From assembly GCF_042646085.1 (NCBI RefSeq), contig NZ_JBHRSZ010000002.1:1240001-1304000 (forward strand): a stretch of DNA of 64,000 bases, given 5' to 3'. Below, piece by piece: positions 45,564-54,502 of the stretch (positions within the stretch are counted from its first letter, which is position 1; each line of letters starts with the position of its first letter). The notes beneath the pieces were generated by a model. That model did not search any database, had not been told where the DNA came from, and worked only from the letters and a program-made list of their open reading frames with translations. The DNA is from Litoribrevibacter euphylliae. GTDB taxonomy: Bacteria > Pseudomonadota > Gammaproteobacteria > Pseudomonadales > Litoribrevibacteraceae. A program made the translations under genes and the position numbers.

Positions 45564-46157
45564 ATGGAACAGACTCCTTTCGACTCGTCAGCCTTTATCA
45601 TTTTTGCTTACTTATTGGGCTCGCTTCCGACCGCCTTGGTGATCAGTTACTTTAAAGGACTGAATGATCCTCGAAGCTCAGGCTCAGGAAATGCCGGCGC
45701 CACCAATATGATGCGGCTTTACGGCAAGAGCTTTGCCTTATTGACGTTACTAGGGGATGTACTGAAAGGCTTCTTGGTTATTTGGCTCTATCAACACTGG
45801 CTGGGAGAGGACATTGCCTGGATGACCCTTACTGGCATGGCCGCCATCTTAGGCCATATCTATCCGATCTTTTTTCAATTCAAAGGCGGGAAAGGCGTCG
45901 CTACGATACTTGGGGTGATGCTCGCCACATCGCTTGGGTTAGCCTTATTTACGTTATTTTGCTGGCTAACGGCGTTGTTTATTACGCGCGTGTCAGCGCA
46001 TGCAGCACTAATTGCAGCCTTCATCAGCCCATTAGTGGCTTTTATTCTTGAAGATCCATATACCGTTCTATGGCTGGCCTGCAGCCTGGTGCTGGTCTTC
46101 AGCCACCGAAGTAACATCAAACAACTGATCCATTCGAAGAAAGGGTTCTCCGAGTGA
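45564..46157 (+). CDS. plsY: Glycerol-3-phosphate acyltransferase PlsY
   Basis: Integral inner-membrane enzyme of 197 residues that acylates glycerol-3-phosphate from acyl phosphate in phospholipid synthesis. Conserved motifs: GSLPTALVISYFKGL(ND), SGSGNAGATNMMRLYG and the GKGVAT loop, with about five hydrophobic helices. Divergent from folB, convergent with tsaD. Confidence 0.95.
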   Translation: MEQTPFDSSAFIIFAYLLGSLPTALVISYFKGLNDPRSSGSGNAGATNMMRLYGKSFALLTLLGDVLKGFLVIWLYQHWLGEDIAWMTLTGMAAILGHIYPIFFQFKGGKGVATILGVMLATSLGLALFTLFCWLTALFITRVSAHAALIAAFISPLVAFILEDPYTVLWLACSLVLVFSHRSNIKQLIHSKKGFSE

Positions 46158-46234
46158 ATTCAGCTTTTATCTGGTAAATAACCCGGATCTGATCAATAAA
46201 ACCGAGACCTGAGAAATAAAACCGAATCATCGAA

Positions 46235-47263
46235 TTAGATAGCAGGAAGTTCAGTCAACGGCCAACGCGCTACGGGTTTCACCGCCAAATCGTCTTGCTG
46301 CCCGGCATCAAGACGCTGCGCGCCAGCAAAAGCAATCATGGCACCATTATCGGTACAAAACTGAGGTCGCGCATAGAACACCTGCCCTCCCACTTTCGCC
46401 AACGCCTGCTCAAGCTTTTCACGTAGACGAGTATTTGCTGATACACCACCGGCCATCACCAACTGCTTCATGCTGGTTTGTTCAAGCGCACGACGACACT
46501 TAATAGCAAGAGTATCCACCACGGCTTCCTGAAACGCATGAGCAATATCCGCTTTATCCTGATCAGATAACTGACCTTGCTCTTTCTCCAAGGCTTGTAC
46601 GGTATTTAAGGTATAGGTTTTTAAGCCACTGAAGCTAAAATCCAAGCCTGGACGATCCACCATTGGGCGAGGAAACTTGAAACGCCCTTCGGTTCCCTGA
46701 GAAGCTAACTTGGCAATGTGCGGGCCACCGGGATACGGCAAACCCATCATTTTAGCTGCCTTATCAAAGGCTTCACCCGCCGCATCATCCAAAGATTCAC
46801 CCAGCAATTGATATTGACCGATGCCTTGCACCTCAACCAGTTGCGTATGGCCTCCCGACACTAACAAAGCGACGAACGGAAACTCTGGCGGAGTATCTTC
46901 CAACATAGGAGCCAATAAATGACCTTCCATATGATGAACGCCTAAGGCAGGAATACCCCAGGCAAAAGCAATCGCTCTGGCTGTCATGGTACCTACCATT
47001 AACGCACCCACCAAACCAGGCCCCTTAGTGTAGGCAATGGCATCGACCTGCTGTTTCTGGATTCCGGCTTTATCTAAGGTTGATTGAATTAATGGCAGAA
47101 GCTTCTTTACATGATCACGAGATGCAAGCTCAGGCACCACACCACCGTACTCATTATGCATCTCAATTTGGCTGTACAACGCATCCGCAAGCAAGCCTTT
47201 CTCTGTATCATAGAGCGCCACTCCGGTTTCATCACAGGACGTCTCAATACCGAGTACCAACAT
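46235..47263 (-). CDS. tsaD: tRNA N6-threonylcarbamoyladenosine transferase subunit TsaD
   Basis: Protein of 342 residues of the Kae1/TsaD family that makes t6A37 on ANN-decoding tRNAs with TsaB/TsaE. Key segments: IETSCDETGVALYD, HHMEGHLLAPML (metal His), VSGGHTQLV, GLPYPGGPHIAKLA, MAGGVSANTRLRE and FCTDNGAMIAFAG. Divergent from rpsU. Confidence 0.97.
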   Translation of the reverse strand: MLVLGIETSCDETGVALYDTEKGLLADALYSQIEMHNEYGGVVPELASRDHVKKLLPLIQSTLDKAGIQKQQVDAIAYTKGPGLVGALMVGTMTARAIAFAWGIPALGVHHMEGHLLAPMLEDTPPEFPFVALLVSGGHTQLVEVQGIGQYQLLGESLDDAAGEAFDKAAKMMGLPYPGGPHIAKLASQGTEGRFKFPRPMVDRPGLDFSFSGLKTYTLNTVQALEKEQGQLSDQDKADIAHAFQEAVVDTLAIKCRRALEQTSMKQLVMAGGVSANTRLREKLEQALAKVGGQVFYARPQFCTDNGAMIAFAGAQRLDAGQQDDLAVKPVARWPLTELPAI

Positions 47264-47384
47264 AACAACCTCAGATAAATGTTTCAGACAAAAGAAAAGC
47301 GGCTAGTGTAATGTCTAAGAGAGACATTGAATAGCCCATCCCATCTGCATTCCGCTGTAAAAATGACCAAACAGCGAACAAAAA

Positions 47385-47412
47385 TTGACCAAAAAATATA
47401 CATCCTTATAAT
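47385..47412 (+). promoter_or_regulatory. Strong sigma70 promoter candidate of rpsU
   Basis: TTGACC at 47385-47390, 16-bp spacer, TATAAT at 47407-47412. Start would be near 47419, giving a leader of about 187 nt before rpsU. Confidence 0.75.
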
Positions 47413-47447
47413 GGCCAGTTAATTCCATTCAAATGCAAAAATAGGGA

Positions 47448-47476
47448 TTTACTTTTCCCTATGACGAATATAGAAT
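47448..47476 (+). promoter_or_regulatory. Second promoter candidate of rpsU
   Basis: TTTACT at 47448-47453, 17-bp spacer and TAGAAT at 47471-47476. Weaker than the upstream one; a tandem promoter would resemble other rpsU operons. Confidence 0.4.
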
Positions 47477-47605
47477 GTGCGGCCTCACGAATTGACGCTA
47501 TTGTTTCTTGGCGTAGGGCTCTGAAGTGAAGTACTTACCTTCTATATAGGGCATTCGAAGAGACAAGAGTTAATAAACTGGTCACACAACAATAGGTAAT
47601 TATTG

Positions 47606-47821
47606 ATGCCAGCGGTAAAAGTTAAAGAAAACGAACCATTTGATATCGCATTGCGCCGTTTTAAGCGTTCTTGCGAAAAAGCGGGCGTTCTTTCTGAAGT
47701 ACGTCGTCGCGAGTTCTACGAAAAACCAACTTCTGTTCGCAAGCGTAAGCTAGCTGCAGCAGTTAAGCGTCACGCGAAAAAAGTTCAGCGCGAGCAAAAG
47801 CGCTTCGAGCGTCTTTACTAA
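47606..47821 (+). CDS. rpsU: 30S ribosomal protein S21
   Basis: Basic ribosomal protein of 71 residues (MPAVKVKENEPFDIALRRFKRSCEKAG, with the C-terminal KRHAKKVQREQKRFERLY), starting at the ATG 47606. Binds the 3' domain of 16S rRNA near the anti-Shine-Dalgarno region. First gene of the rpsU-yqeY-dnaG-rpoD region, with a terminator after it. Confidence 0.97.
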   Translation: MPAVKVKENEPFDIALRRFKRSCEKAGVLSEVRRREFYEKPTSVRKRKLAAAVKRHAKKVQREQKRFERLY

Positions 47822-47846
47822 GACTGAGCTAGTTGCAGTGACCAGT

Positions 47847-47877
47847 ACAAAAGAAGCTTCGGCTTCTTTTGTTGTTT
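47847..47877 (+). terminator. Terminator with UUCG loop after rpsU
   Basis: ACAAAAGAAGC, loop TTCG, GCTTCTTTTGT forms an 11-bp stem followed by TGTTT. It probably lets only part of the transcripts continue to yqeY-dnaG, balancing S21 with primase. Confidence 0.85.
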
Positions 47878-47964
47878 CTGGACTACAGAAACTATAAGCT
47901 CTCAATCCCAACCCCCTTTCTCTAAATTTATTTAGTTGGCGCCACCTCGGCCAAGGAGACCATC

Positions 47965-48429
47965 ATGTCAGGTGAATTACTGGAAGATAAAATTAAAGCC
48001 GCTGTAAAAGACGCAATGCGTAACAAAGAAAAGAGCCGTCTAACGGTACTTCGCGGCGCGCAAGCTGCATTCAAACAAATACGTGTTGATGAAGGGATGG
48101 AACGAGATGCAATCATCGAAGATACTCGCATAATTGCGACTATCGACAAGATGGTCAAACAGCGTAAAGACGCTGCCAGCCAGTACAAAGATGCCGATCG
48201 TCAGGATTTGTACGACCAAGAAATGCTGGAGGTGGGCATTCTTTCTGAATTCCTGCCTGCACAACTTACTGAAGATGAACTGAAAGACATCATCAACACC
48301 GCCAAAGAAGAAACTGGCGCTGCCGGCATGCAAGACATGGGCAAACTGATGGGCGTCATCAAACCTCAAGTAGTCGGTAAAGCAGACATGGGCCAGGTTA
48401 GCCAGCTAGTCAAAGCTGCCTTGCAATAA
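47965..48429 (+). CDS. yqeY: GatB/YqeY domain protein
   Basis: Helical protein of 154 residues of the YqeY family (tRNA-binding tail domain related to GatB): LLEDKIKAAVKDAMRNKEKSRLTVLRGAQAAFK, LSEFLPAQLTEDELKDIIN, GAAGMQDMGKLMGVIKP, KADMGQVSQLVKAAL. ATG at 47965 follows AAGGAGAC. Often between rpsU and dnaG in gammaproteobacteria. Exact role not established. Confidence 0.93.
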   Translation: MSGELLEDKIKAAVKDAMRNKEKSRLTVLRGAQAAFKQIRVDEGMERDAIIEDTRIIATIDKMVKQRKDAASQYKDADRQDLYDQEMLEVGILSEFLPAQLTEDELKDIINTAKEETGAAGMQDMGKLMGVIKPQVVGKADMGQVSQLVKAALQ

Positions 48430-48456
48430 TTTACCTCCCTAGATCTAAATAGCCCT

Positions 48457-50496
48457 ATGGCCGGACGCATTCCTGAGCAATTCATCGACGATGTCGTTGC
48501 ACGTACTGACCTCGTCGAACTCATTGGCAACCGCATCAAGCTCAAAAAGTCCGGCAGCAACCATATGGGCTTATGCCCTTTTCATAACGAAAAAAGCCCG
48601 TCATTTAGTGTCAGTGAAAGCAAACAGCTTTATCATTGCTTCGGTTGCGGCGCGAGCGGCAATGCCCTTACCTTCCTGATTGAACACGACCGACTCGACT
48701 TTGTTGAAGCCATCGAAACATTGGCAGGTTCCCTCGGCATGGAAGTGCCTCGCGAAGAAGCCAGCCAACAAAACAAAGAAGCGTATCTAAAAAAGAAACA
48801 AGAACAGCAAGCCCTGTTCGATCTCATGGAAAAAGCTAATCACTATTTCCAACAACAATTGCGACAACACCCAACCAAACAAAGAGCAGTGAACTACCTC
48901 AAAGGGCGAGGCATGACCGGCCATACCGCTAAGGCCTTTCAACTGGGCTTTGCACCAGCGGGTTGGGACAACCTACTCAAAGCGCTGGGTACAGACAAAG
49001 ACACCCGAAAGCTATTAGCCACTGCCGGCTTATTGGCTGAGAAAGAACAAAAAGATGACGATTACTATGATCGCTTCCGTGATCGCATCATCTTCCCTAT
49101 TCTCGACACCAGCGGACGAACCATCGCCTTTGGCGGGCGTGTTTTAGCGAAAGACGAAAAGCCCAAATACTACAACTCCCCGGAAACACCGATTTTCCAT
49201 AAGAGCAACACCCTATACGGCCTATATCAAGCTCGTAAACACGATCGCCACCCAAAACAGCTAGTAGTGGTTGAAGGCTACATGGACGTCATCGCTCTGG
49301 CACAACATCAGATCCACAACGCCGTAGCGTGCCTGGGAACAGCACTTACCGAAGAACACGTTCGATTACTGTTCAAACAAACCTCCCACATTGTGTTTTG
49401 TTTTGATGGCGACCATGCCGGATTAAAGGCGGCTAAAAAGGCACTAGAGCTCTCTCTCAGTCAACTTATCGATGGCCGAGAAGTCAGTTTCTTATTCCTG
49501 GCAGACGGTGAAGATCCCGACACACTTGTTTCCGCTGGAGGCAAAGCGGCCTTTGACGCAGCCTTGAAAAACGCCAATAGTATCGATCAGTTTTTGTTCA
49601 GCCAATTCCAGGACACCTCCAGCTTGGAAGGCAAAGCTCGTATGGCAAAAGAAGCCATGCCCATGATTCAGCAAGTCCCTGGGGATTTCATTAAAAACTT
49701 ACTCATTCAAGAGTTGGCGCGCCGTACAGGGCTGACCCAAGAAACCCTGATCCAACAGTCGAAATCGCTACAATCGAAATCACCACAATCAAAAGCCCTG
49801 CATTCAAAAACGCCGCATTTGAAGCTAGCGTCACCAAGTACAACAAAGAAGGGGCAGTCTGGTAACTTTTCACAGGATAAACAACCAAAGCCTAATCGTT
49901 TCTCTAGTGCTTCCGAACCATCACCGCATTCAACCTCTGCACAGAACACTAATTTCTCAGGGCATGAGTTTTACGACAATTACAACGACAACTCTTACCC
50001 ACCCAACTACGACTACGCTGATGCCTATGCCGATGAGGATTTTTATACCAATGAAGCAGCCAAGCCGGTATCTCTGGAAAGCCGACTTGCGATCAACGCA
50101 TTGCGCCTTATAACTCACAATCCGCATCTGATTAAGGAATTACCCAAGCAGGCATTTCAATTCAGCACAAATACCCCTCAAGAAGTATTGCTCAATGACA
50201 TATTCCATTATCTTGAGGGCACATCCGATCTTGTAAGCACAGCTCAACTGGCAGGCTACTTTCAAGACTCAGAGAACTTCATCCATCTGGAAAGAGCACT
50301 TGAACACCCTCCTCATACCGAAAATATAAACTTAGTGAGCGAACTAGAAAGCACCCTAGGAAAGCTAATAGAAGAGCAAGAAACTAAGAAAATGCTCGAG
50401 ATCAAAGAAAAAATTGACCTCAAAACAGCAACAAAAGAAGAAATCCGTCTATATTATCAATGGCAATCAAAGAAAAAGGCGTTTTTCAAAAAATAA
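48457..50496 (+). CDS. dnaG: DNA primase
   Basis: Primase of 679 residues (E. coli 581; longer because of a variable linker). The CHC2 zinc finger has Cys40, His43, Cys61 and Cys64 (CPFHNEKSPSFS, HCFGCGASGNA). The TOPRIM domain follows with VVEGYMDVIAL and FDGDHAGLKAA. A low-complexity linker (about residues 432-520) contains five QSKx-type repeats and an acidic/Tyr/Asn stretch before the C-terminal helicase-binding domain (ALEHPPHTENINLVSELEST). No clear ribosome site precedes the ATG at 48457. Confidence 0.95.
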   Translation: MAGRIPEQFIDDVVARTDLVELIGNRIKLKKSGSNHMGLCPFHNEKSPSFSVSESKQLYHCFGCGASGNALTFLIEHDRLDFVEAIETLAGSLGMEVPREEASQQNKEAYLKKKQEQQALFDLMEKANHYFQQQLRQHPTKQRAVNYLKGRGMTGHTAKAFQLGFAPAGWDNLLKALGTDKDTRKLLATAGLLAEKEQKDDDYYDRFRDRIIFPILDTSGRTIAFGGRVLAKDEKPKYYNSPETPIFHKSNTLYGLYQARKHDRHPKQLVVVEGYMDVIALAQHQIHNAVACLGTALTEEHVRLLFKQTSHIVFCFDGDHAGLKAAKKALELSLSQLIDGREVSFLFLADGEDPDTLVSAGGKAAFDAALKNANSIDQFLFSQFQDTSSLEGKARMAKEAMPMIQQVPGDFIKNLLIQELARRTGLTQETLIQQSKSLQSKSPQSKALHSKTPHLKLASPSTTKKGQSGNFSQDKQPKPNRFSSASEPSPHSTSAQNTNFSGHEFYDNYNDNSYPPNYDYADAYADEDFYTNEAAKPVSLESRLAINALRLITHNPHLIKELPKQAFQFSTNTPQEVLLNDIFHYLEGTSDLVSTAQLAGYFQDSENFIHLERALEHPPHTENINLVSELESTLGKLIEEQETKKMLEIKEKIDLKTATKEEIRLYYQWQSKKKAFFKK

Positions 50497-50661
50497 CAAC
50501 CGAAACAAAGTATCGACAAAGTTAGTGCGAATTTTTTATTCATTCCTTTGTCTTAGAGATTAACCAGTACAAACAACTGAACATACATTGCGTATTTAAT
50601 GAAAAGAAAGAAGTTTCTTACGTCCCCTTGTTTTTTTAAGTAACAACCCAAAGTTACTTTA

Positions 50662-50690
50662 TGGAACAAGTACATTTTATATGCTAAAAT
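50662..50690 (+). promoter_or_regulatory. rpoD promoter candidate with extended -10
   Basis: TGGAAC (50662-50667), 17-bp spacer, TGC-TAAAAT (extended -10, 50682-50690). An inverted repeat AAGTAAC/GTTACTT (50638-50644 and 50653-50659) lies just upstream and could be a dnaG-end hairpin or an operator. Confidence 0.45.
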
Positions 50691-50739
50691 TGTTCGCTTT
50701 CGTGTTCTACATCTTCATCGGTTTTTTTACAGGCAGGAT

Positions 50740-52587
50740 ATGTCCGACAAGTCCCAACAATCGAGTCTAAAAGAGCTAATTACACGCGGTAAAGAGCAAG
50801 GTTACCTTACTTACGCAGAAGTAAACGACCACTTGCCCGAAGATATCTCAGATCCAGATCAGGTCGAAGATATCATCCGCATGATCAACGACATGGGAAT
50901 CAATGTTGTTGAAACTGCACCAGATGCCGATTCCCTTATGATGGGCGAAGTCTCATCAGACGACGCCGCTGCCGAGGAAGCTGCTGCTGCACTGGCCGCC
51001 GTGGAAAGCGACGGCACTCGTACTACAGACCCTGTCCGCATGTACATGCGTGAAATGGGGACGGTAGAACTGCTTACTCGCGAAGGCGAGATCGTCATTG
51101 CCAAGCGTATCGAAGAAGGTCTTAGAGAGACCATGTCAGCCGTTGCCTACTTCCCTGGCATCGTTGACACCATTCTCTCAGACTTTAACGAAGCGTTGGA
51201 AAGTGAAGAAGGCCGCATCAGCGACATCTTCAGTGGCTTTATCGATCCTCTGGCTGACGACGAAACCGTTGCGGTTGCCAGCGACAGCCCAGAAGCAGAG
51301 CCTAGCGACATTAACGACGATGATGATAGCGACGATGACGATGATGACGATTCGTCCGACGATGAAGAAACCAAAGGCCCAGACCCTGAGGTCGCCAAAG
51401 AACGTTTCGGCGAGTTAGAAGCCGCATGGTCTAAATTCCTGGCTCTGGCAGAAAGCAAAGGCCGCAGCAGCAAAGAAGCCTCTGAAGCGCTACAGAAAGC
51501 CAGTGAAATCTTCGCGCCAATCAAACTAACACCTAAATACTATGATTTCGGTGTTGATACCGTTCGTGGCACGCTAGACAACATTCGCAGCCAAGAAAAA
51601 GCAGTCATGGATCTGTGCATTCGCAGAGCTAAGATGCCGCGTAAAACCTTCATCAAAGAATTCCCAGGCAATGAAGTCAATATGGATTGGATTCAAAGCC
51701 ACATTGATGCGGATGAGCCCTTCTCTCAAATGCTTGAAGTCTATCGCATTGAGATCATCCGAGCTCAGCGTAAGCTGAAAGAAATCGAAGAGAAAAGCGC
51801 TCTAACGATCCCTGAGATTAAAGAAATCAATCGTCGCATGTCGATTGGTGAAGCGAAAGCTCGCCGTGCCAAGAAAGAAATGGTTGAAGCGAACCTTCGT
51901 CTGGTAATTTCTATCGCTAAGAAATATACCAACCGTGGCCTACAGTTCCTTGATCTTATTCAGGAAGGCAACATTGGTCTGATGAAAGCGGTAGACAAGT
52001 TTGAATACCGTCGTGGTTATAAGTTCTCGACCTATGCCACTTGGTGGATTCGTCAGGCAATTACTCGTTCAATTGCTGACCAGGCGCGTACCATTCGTAT
52101 TCCAGTGCACATGATCGAAACGATCAACAAGCTGAACCGCATTTCTCGCCAAATGCTTCAGGAAATGGGTCGTGAAGCAACACCTGAAGAACTTGCCGAG
52201 CGCATGGACATGCCAGAAGACAAGATTCGTAAAGTTCTGAAGATTGCGAAAGAGCCAATCTCTATGGAAACACCTGTAGGTGATGACGAAGATTCGCATC
52301 TTGGTGACTTTATCGAAGACGTCAACATCAGTTCTCCGGTTGAAACGGCAACTGGCGATGGCCTGTCAGACGCAACCAAAGAAGTATTATCCGGCCTAAC
52401 CGCTCGTGAAGCCAAAGTACTTCGTATGCGTTTCGGTATCAATATGAACACTGACCACACCTTGGAAGAAGTTGGTAAGCAGTTCGATGTAACTCGTGAA
52501 CGTATTCGTCAGATCGAAGCGAAAGCACTTCGCAAGCTTCGTCACCCAAGTCGCTCCGAGCACCTTCGTAGCTTCCTGGACGAATAA
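50740..52587 (+). CDS. rpoD: RNA polymerase sigma-70 factor RpoD
   Basis: Housekeeping sigma factor of 615 residues. Region 1.1 at the N-terminus, region 1.2 (TDPVRMYMREMGTVELLTREGE), a non-conserved insert with an Asp/Ser run near 193-208, regions 2.1-2.4 (ANLRLVISIAKKYTNRGLQFLDLIQEGNIGLMKAVDKFEYRRGYKFSTYATWWIRQAITRSIADQ), region 3 (IRIPVHMIETINKL) and region 4 (VLRMRFGINMNTDHTLEEVGKQFDVTRERIRQIEAKALRKLRHP). AGGCAGGAT precedes the ATG at 50740. Confidence 0.98.
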   Translation: MSDKSQQSSLKELITRGKEQGYLTYAEVNDHLPEDISDPDQVEDIIRMINDMGINVVETAPDADSLMMGEVSSDDAAAEEAAAALAAVESDGTRTTDPVRMYMREMGTVELLTREGEIVIAKRIEEGLRETMSAVAYFPGIVDTILSDFNEALESEEGRISDIFSGFIDPLADDETVAVASDSPEAEPSDINDDDDSDDDDDDDSSDDEETKGPDPEVAKERFGELEAAWSKFLALAESKGRSSKEASEALQKASEIFAPIKLTPKYYDFGVDTVRGTLDNIRSQEKAVMDLCIRRAKMPRKTFIKEFPGNEVNMDWIQSHIDADEPFSQMLEVYRIEIIRAQRKLKEIEEKSALTIPEIKEINRRMSIGEAKARRAKKEMVEANLRLVISIAKKYTNRGLQFLDLIQEGNIGLMKAVDKFEYRRGYKFSTYATWWIRQAITRSIADQARTIRIPVHMIETINKLNRISRQMLQEMGREATPEELAERMDMPEDKIRKVLKIAKEPISMETPVGDDEDSHLGDFIEDVNISSPVETATGDGLSDATKEVLSGLTAREAKVLRMRFGINMNTDHTLEEVGKQFDVTRERIRQIEAKALRKLRHPSRSEHLRSFLDE

Positions 52588-52625
52588 ATCATCTCAAAAG
52601 TGTAGCGCGATATTTATCTAATCGT

Positions 52626-52631
52626 TATAAT
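52626..52631 (+). promoter_or_regulatory. tRNA promoter -10 with GC-rich discriminator
   Basis: TATAAT at 52626-52631 followed by GTCGCGCA, a GC-rich discriminator as in stringently controlled tRNA promoters. The -35 region is weak. The start would be near 52638, about 47 nt before the mature tRNA. Confidence 0.6.
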
Positions 52632-52684
52632 GTCGCGCACATTTCGATGGCCTCCTGACCTCAGGAAAGCACATCAAGGAAGAA

Positions 52685-52761
52685 GGGCCTGTAGCTCAGC
52701 TGGTTAGAGCACTCGACTCATAATCGATAGGTCCACGGTTCAAGTCCGTGCAGGCCCACCA
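52685..52761 (+). tRNA. ileX: tRNA-Ile2 with CAU anticodon (lysidine-modified)
   Basis: 77 nt with encoded CCA. Acceptor GGGCCTG pairs with CAGGCCC; D arm GCTC/GAGC; anticodon loop CTCATAA, anticodon CAT at 52719-52721; T arm CACGG-TTCAAGT-CCGTG. The anticodon stem around CGACTCATAATCG and the T loop match E. coli ileX more than elongator tRNA-Met, and location after rpoD is the same as in E. coli and pseudomonads. It would be modified by TilS to read AUA. A Met identity cannot be wholly excluded. Confidence 0.85.
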
Positions 52762-52973
52762 TTCATTCCTTCCCTCTTCCTTGCATTATTCCTCTCGCCC
52801 CAAGTACTACAACAGATCAAACTATATCAATCTTAGTCATACATTTTGACGACATTAAACCAAACCTTCCGCTGATAAATAATTATTACTACTCTTTACA
52901 TCACATATAGTTTTGCCGTCGATGACTTCTTGTTGATGATCAAACATCTAATTCATTAACAGATATGTTTCTT

Positions 52974-53699
52974 ATGGCAAGAAAACCAAGATTAAGCTTA
53001 CCTAATATTCCTCAACACATTATTCAAAGAGGCAATAATCGCCAGCCCTGTTTCTTTGATCAGCAAGACTTCAAGGTTTATCTATGTAAACTGGAAGAAT
53101 ACACACAGAAATACCAAGTATCTGTCCATGCCTTTGTTCTGATGACCAATCACGTTCACCTACTAATGGCTCCAACAGAAAGCAATGGAATCAGTAAAGT
53201 CATGCAATCACTTGGCAGATATTATGTCCGCTACTTTAATCACACCTATAAGCGCACAGGTACTCTCTGGGAAGGGCGTTACAAATCATCCCTTATCGAC
53301 TCAGACAATTACTTTCTTACCGTCAGTCGATACATTGAACTAAACCCTGTTAGAGCAGCAATGGTACAACACCCTGCTGAATATCCCTGGTCAAGCTATC
53401 AAGGTAATGCCCTAGGAAAGCCAATATCGCTGTTAACACCGCACCCCTGCTACTTACAACTCGGTCATACCCCCGCAGCCCAACAACAGCGCTACCGGTC
53501 ATTGTTTACTCATCAAATTCCAAACTGGACTATAGACCAAATAAACACAGCCACCAATAAAGAGTGGGTTTTAGGAAACCATCGTTTCAAAGACTACATC
53601 GAACAACAAACAGGAAGACAAACAGAACCAAAGCCAAAAGGCGGTGATAGAAGATCTGCCAACTGGCAGCGAAGCCAGGAGCTCGCACAGAATCGATAA
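52974..53699 (+). CDS. REP-associated tyrosine transposase (RAYT)
   Basis: Y1/HUH single-strand transposase of the TnpA-REP family, 241 residues. It has the HVH metal-site pair (TNHVHLLM, His60 and His62 of the 52974 start), a candidate catalytic Tyr in SRYIELNPVRAAMV (about residue 120), and a family N-terminus MARKPRLSLPNIPQHIIQRGN. The ATG at 52965 three codons earlier is also possible; neither has a ribosome site. It is followed by REP-like inverted repeats and two partial copies of its own 3' end, so it is the probable mobiliser of those repeats. Confidence 0.9.
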   Translation: MARKPRLSLPNIPQHIIQRGNNRQPCFFDQQDFKVYLCKLEEYTQKYQVSVHAFVLMTNHVHLLMAPTESNGISKVMQSLGRYYVRYFNHTYKRTGTLWEGRYKSSLIDSDNYFLTVSRYIELNPVRAAMVQHPAEYPWSSYQGNALGKPISLLTPHPCYLQLGHTPAAQQQRYRSLFTHQIPNWTIDQINTATNKEWVLGNHRFKDYIEQQTGRQTEPKPKGGDRRSANWQRSQELAQNR

Positions 53700-53704
53700 C
53701 TAGA

Positions 53705-53812
53705 CCATTGAACAACAAACAGGAAGACAAACGGAACCAAAGCCAAAAGGCGGCGATAGAAGATCTGCCAACTGGCAGCAAAATCAGGGACTTGCACAGA
53801 ATTGATAGCTAG
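53705..53812 (+). pseudogene. Partial copy of the RAYT 3' end (about 108 bp)
   Basis: Repeats the last about 100 bp of the RAYT gene (EQQTGRQTEPKPKGGDRRSANWQ) with a few changes, directly after its stop. It has no start of its own and is a duplication remnant. Confidence 0.85.
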
Positions 53813-53821
53813 ACCAGCCAA

Positions 53822-53913
53822 AATCAATAGGGGTCAGAGTAAGAACAACCAACGAAGTCAAAGCCTGAAACCAGCTCAAAAGCCTATTTCAATTTACTCT
53901 GACCCCATTGATT
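53822..53913. repeat. REP-like inverted repeat unit A
   Basis: Ends are AATCAATAGGGGTCAGAGTAA and TTACTCTGACCCCATTGATT, inverted repeats of about 20 bp round a core of about 50 bp. It is the most complete unit. The same core and arms recur in units B-E. Confidence 0.9.
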
Positions 53914-53915
53914 TT

Positions 53916-54207
53916 TGGTCAAGCTATCAAGGTAATGCCCTAGGAAAGCCAATATCGCTGTTAACAACACACCCCTGCTACTCACAACTCGGTCATACCC
54001 CCGCAGCCCAACAACAGCGCTACCGGTCATTGTTTACTCATCAAATTCCAAACTGGACTATCGACCAAATAAACACAGCCACCAATAAAGAGTGGGTTTT
54101 AGGAAACCATCGTTTCAAAGACTATATCGAACAACAAACAGGAAGACAAACAGAACCAAAGCCAAAAGGCGGTGATAGAAGATCTGCCAACTGGCAGAAA
54201 AATCAGG
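53916..54207 (+). pseudogene. Second partial RAYT copy, C-terminal 40%
   Basis: A 292-bp copy of RAYT positions 53388-53679 (residues 139 to the end, WSSYQGNALGKP to GGDRRSANWQ) with only about six differences over 285 bp, fused to REP unit A. Its tail (aaaatcagggacttg) matches that of the first small copy rather than that of the gene. An open frame runs through it but is a non-functional fragment. Confidence 0.85.
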
Positions 54208-54213
54208 GACTTG

Positions 54214-54257
54214 AATCAATAGGGGGCAGAGTAAGAACAACCAACGAAGTCAAAGCC
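54214..54257. repeat. REP-like unit B, left half only
   Basis: AATCAATAGGGGGCAGAGTAA and 23 bp of core, then cut off. It interrupts the second RAYT copy: the flanking sequence cgcacagaatcgatagctagacc continues the copy on the other side. Confidence 0.8.
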
Positions 54258-54299
54258 TCGCACAGAATCGATAGCTAGACCAGCATGCTCGGAAGGAAG

Positions 54300-54391
54300 A
54301 ATCAATCGGGGTCAGAGTAAGAACAACCAACGAAGTCAAAGCCAGAATCCAACTCAAGAGCCTGTTTCAATTTACTCTGACCCCATTGATT
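54300..54391. repeat. REP-like unit C
   Basis: Complete unit of 92 bp: AATCAATCGGGGTCAGAGTAA at the left, same core with small changes, and TTACTCTGACCCCATTGATT at the right. Confidence 0.9.
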
Positions 54392-54417
54392 CATTACATT
54401 GATTTCAACATTGATTT

Positions 54418-54496
54418 CAGAGTAAGAACACCCAACGAAGACAGAGCCTGAAACTAACTCAAAAGCCAGTTTCAATTTACTCTGACCCCATTGATT
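54418..54496. repeat. REP-like unit D, left end truncated
   Basis: Starts at CAGAGTAAGAACA, lacks the outer AATCAATGGGGT of the left arm, has a diverged core and an intact right arm TTACTCTGACCCCATTGATT. Confidence 0.85.
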
Positions 54497-54502
54497 CATT
54501 GA

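Larger units (their letters stand above)
47264..47605. other. Intergenic region with rpsU promoters
   Basis: 342 bp between tsaD and rpsU, without other genes. Two plus-strand promoter candidates are listed next. The rpsU mRNA would have a leader of about 125-185 nt. A tsaD promoter on the minus strand is expected but not clear. Confidence 0.6.

Noticed and set aside
46158..46234. Repeated AATAAAACCGA between plsY and tsaD
   Set aside because: Two short copies only, no hairpin; no evidence of function.
52685..52761. Elongator tRNA-Met
   Set aside because: Same CAU anticodon, but the anticodon stem, T loop and position after rpoD fit tRNA-Ile2 better.
53802..54278. Open frame of 158 codons after the RAYT gene
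   Set aside because: It reads through REP unit A and the second partial RAYT copy; it has the transposase C-terminus without the HUH domain, so it is a duplication fragment, not a gene.
54302..54499. Minus-strand frame with internal repeats
   Set aside because: Its peptide repeats (NVMNQWGQSKLK type) are just translated REP units.
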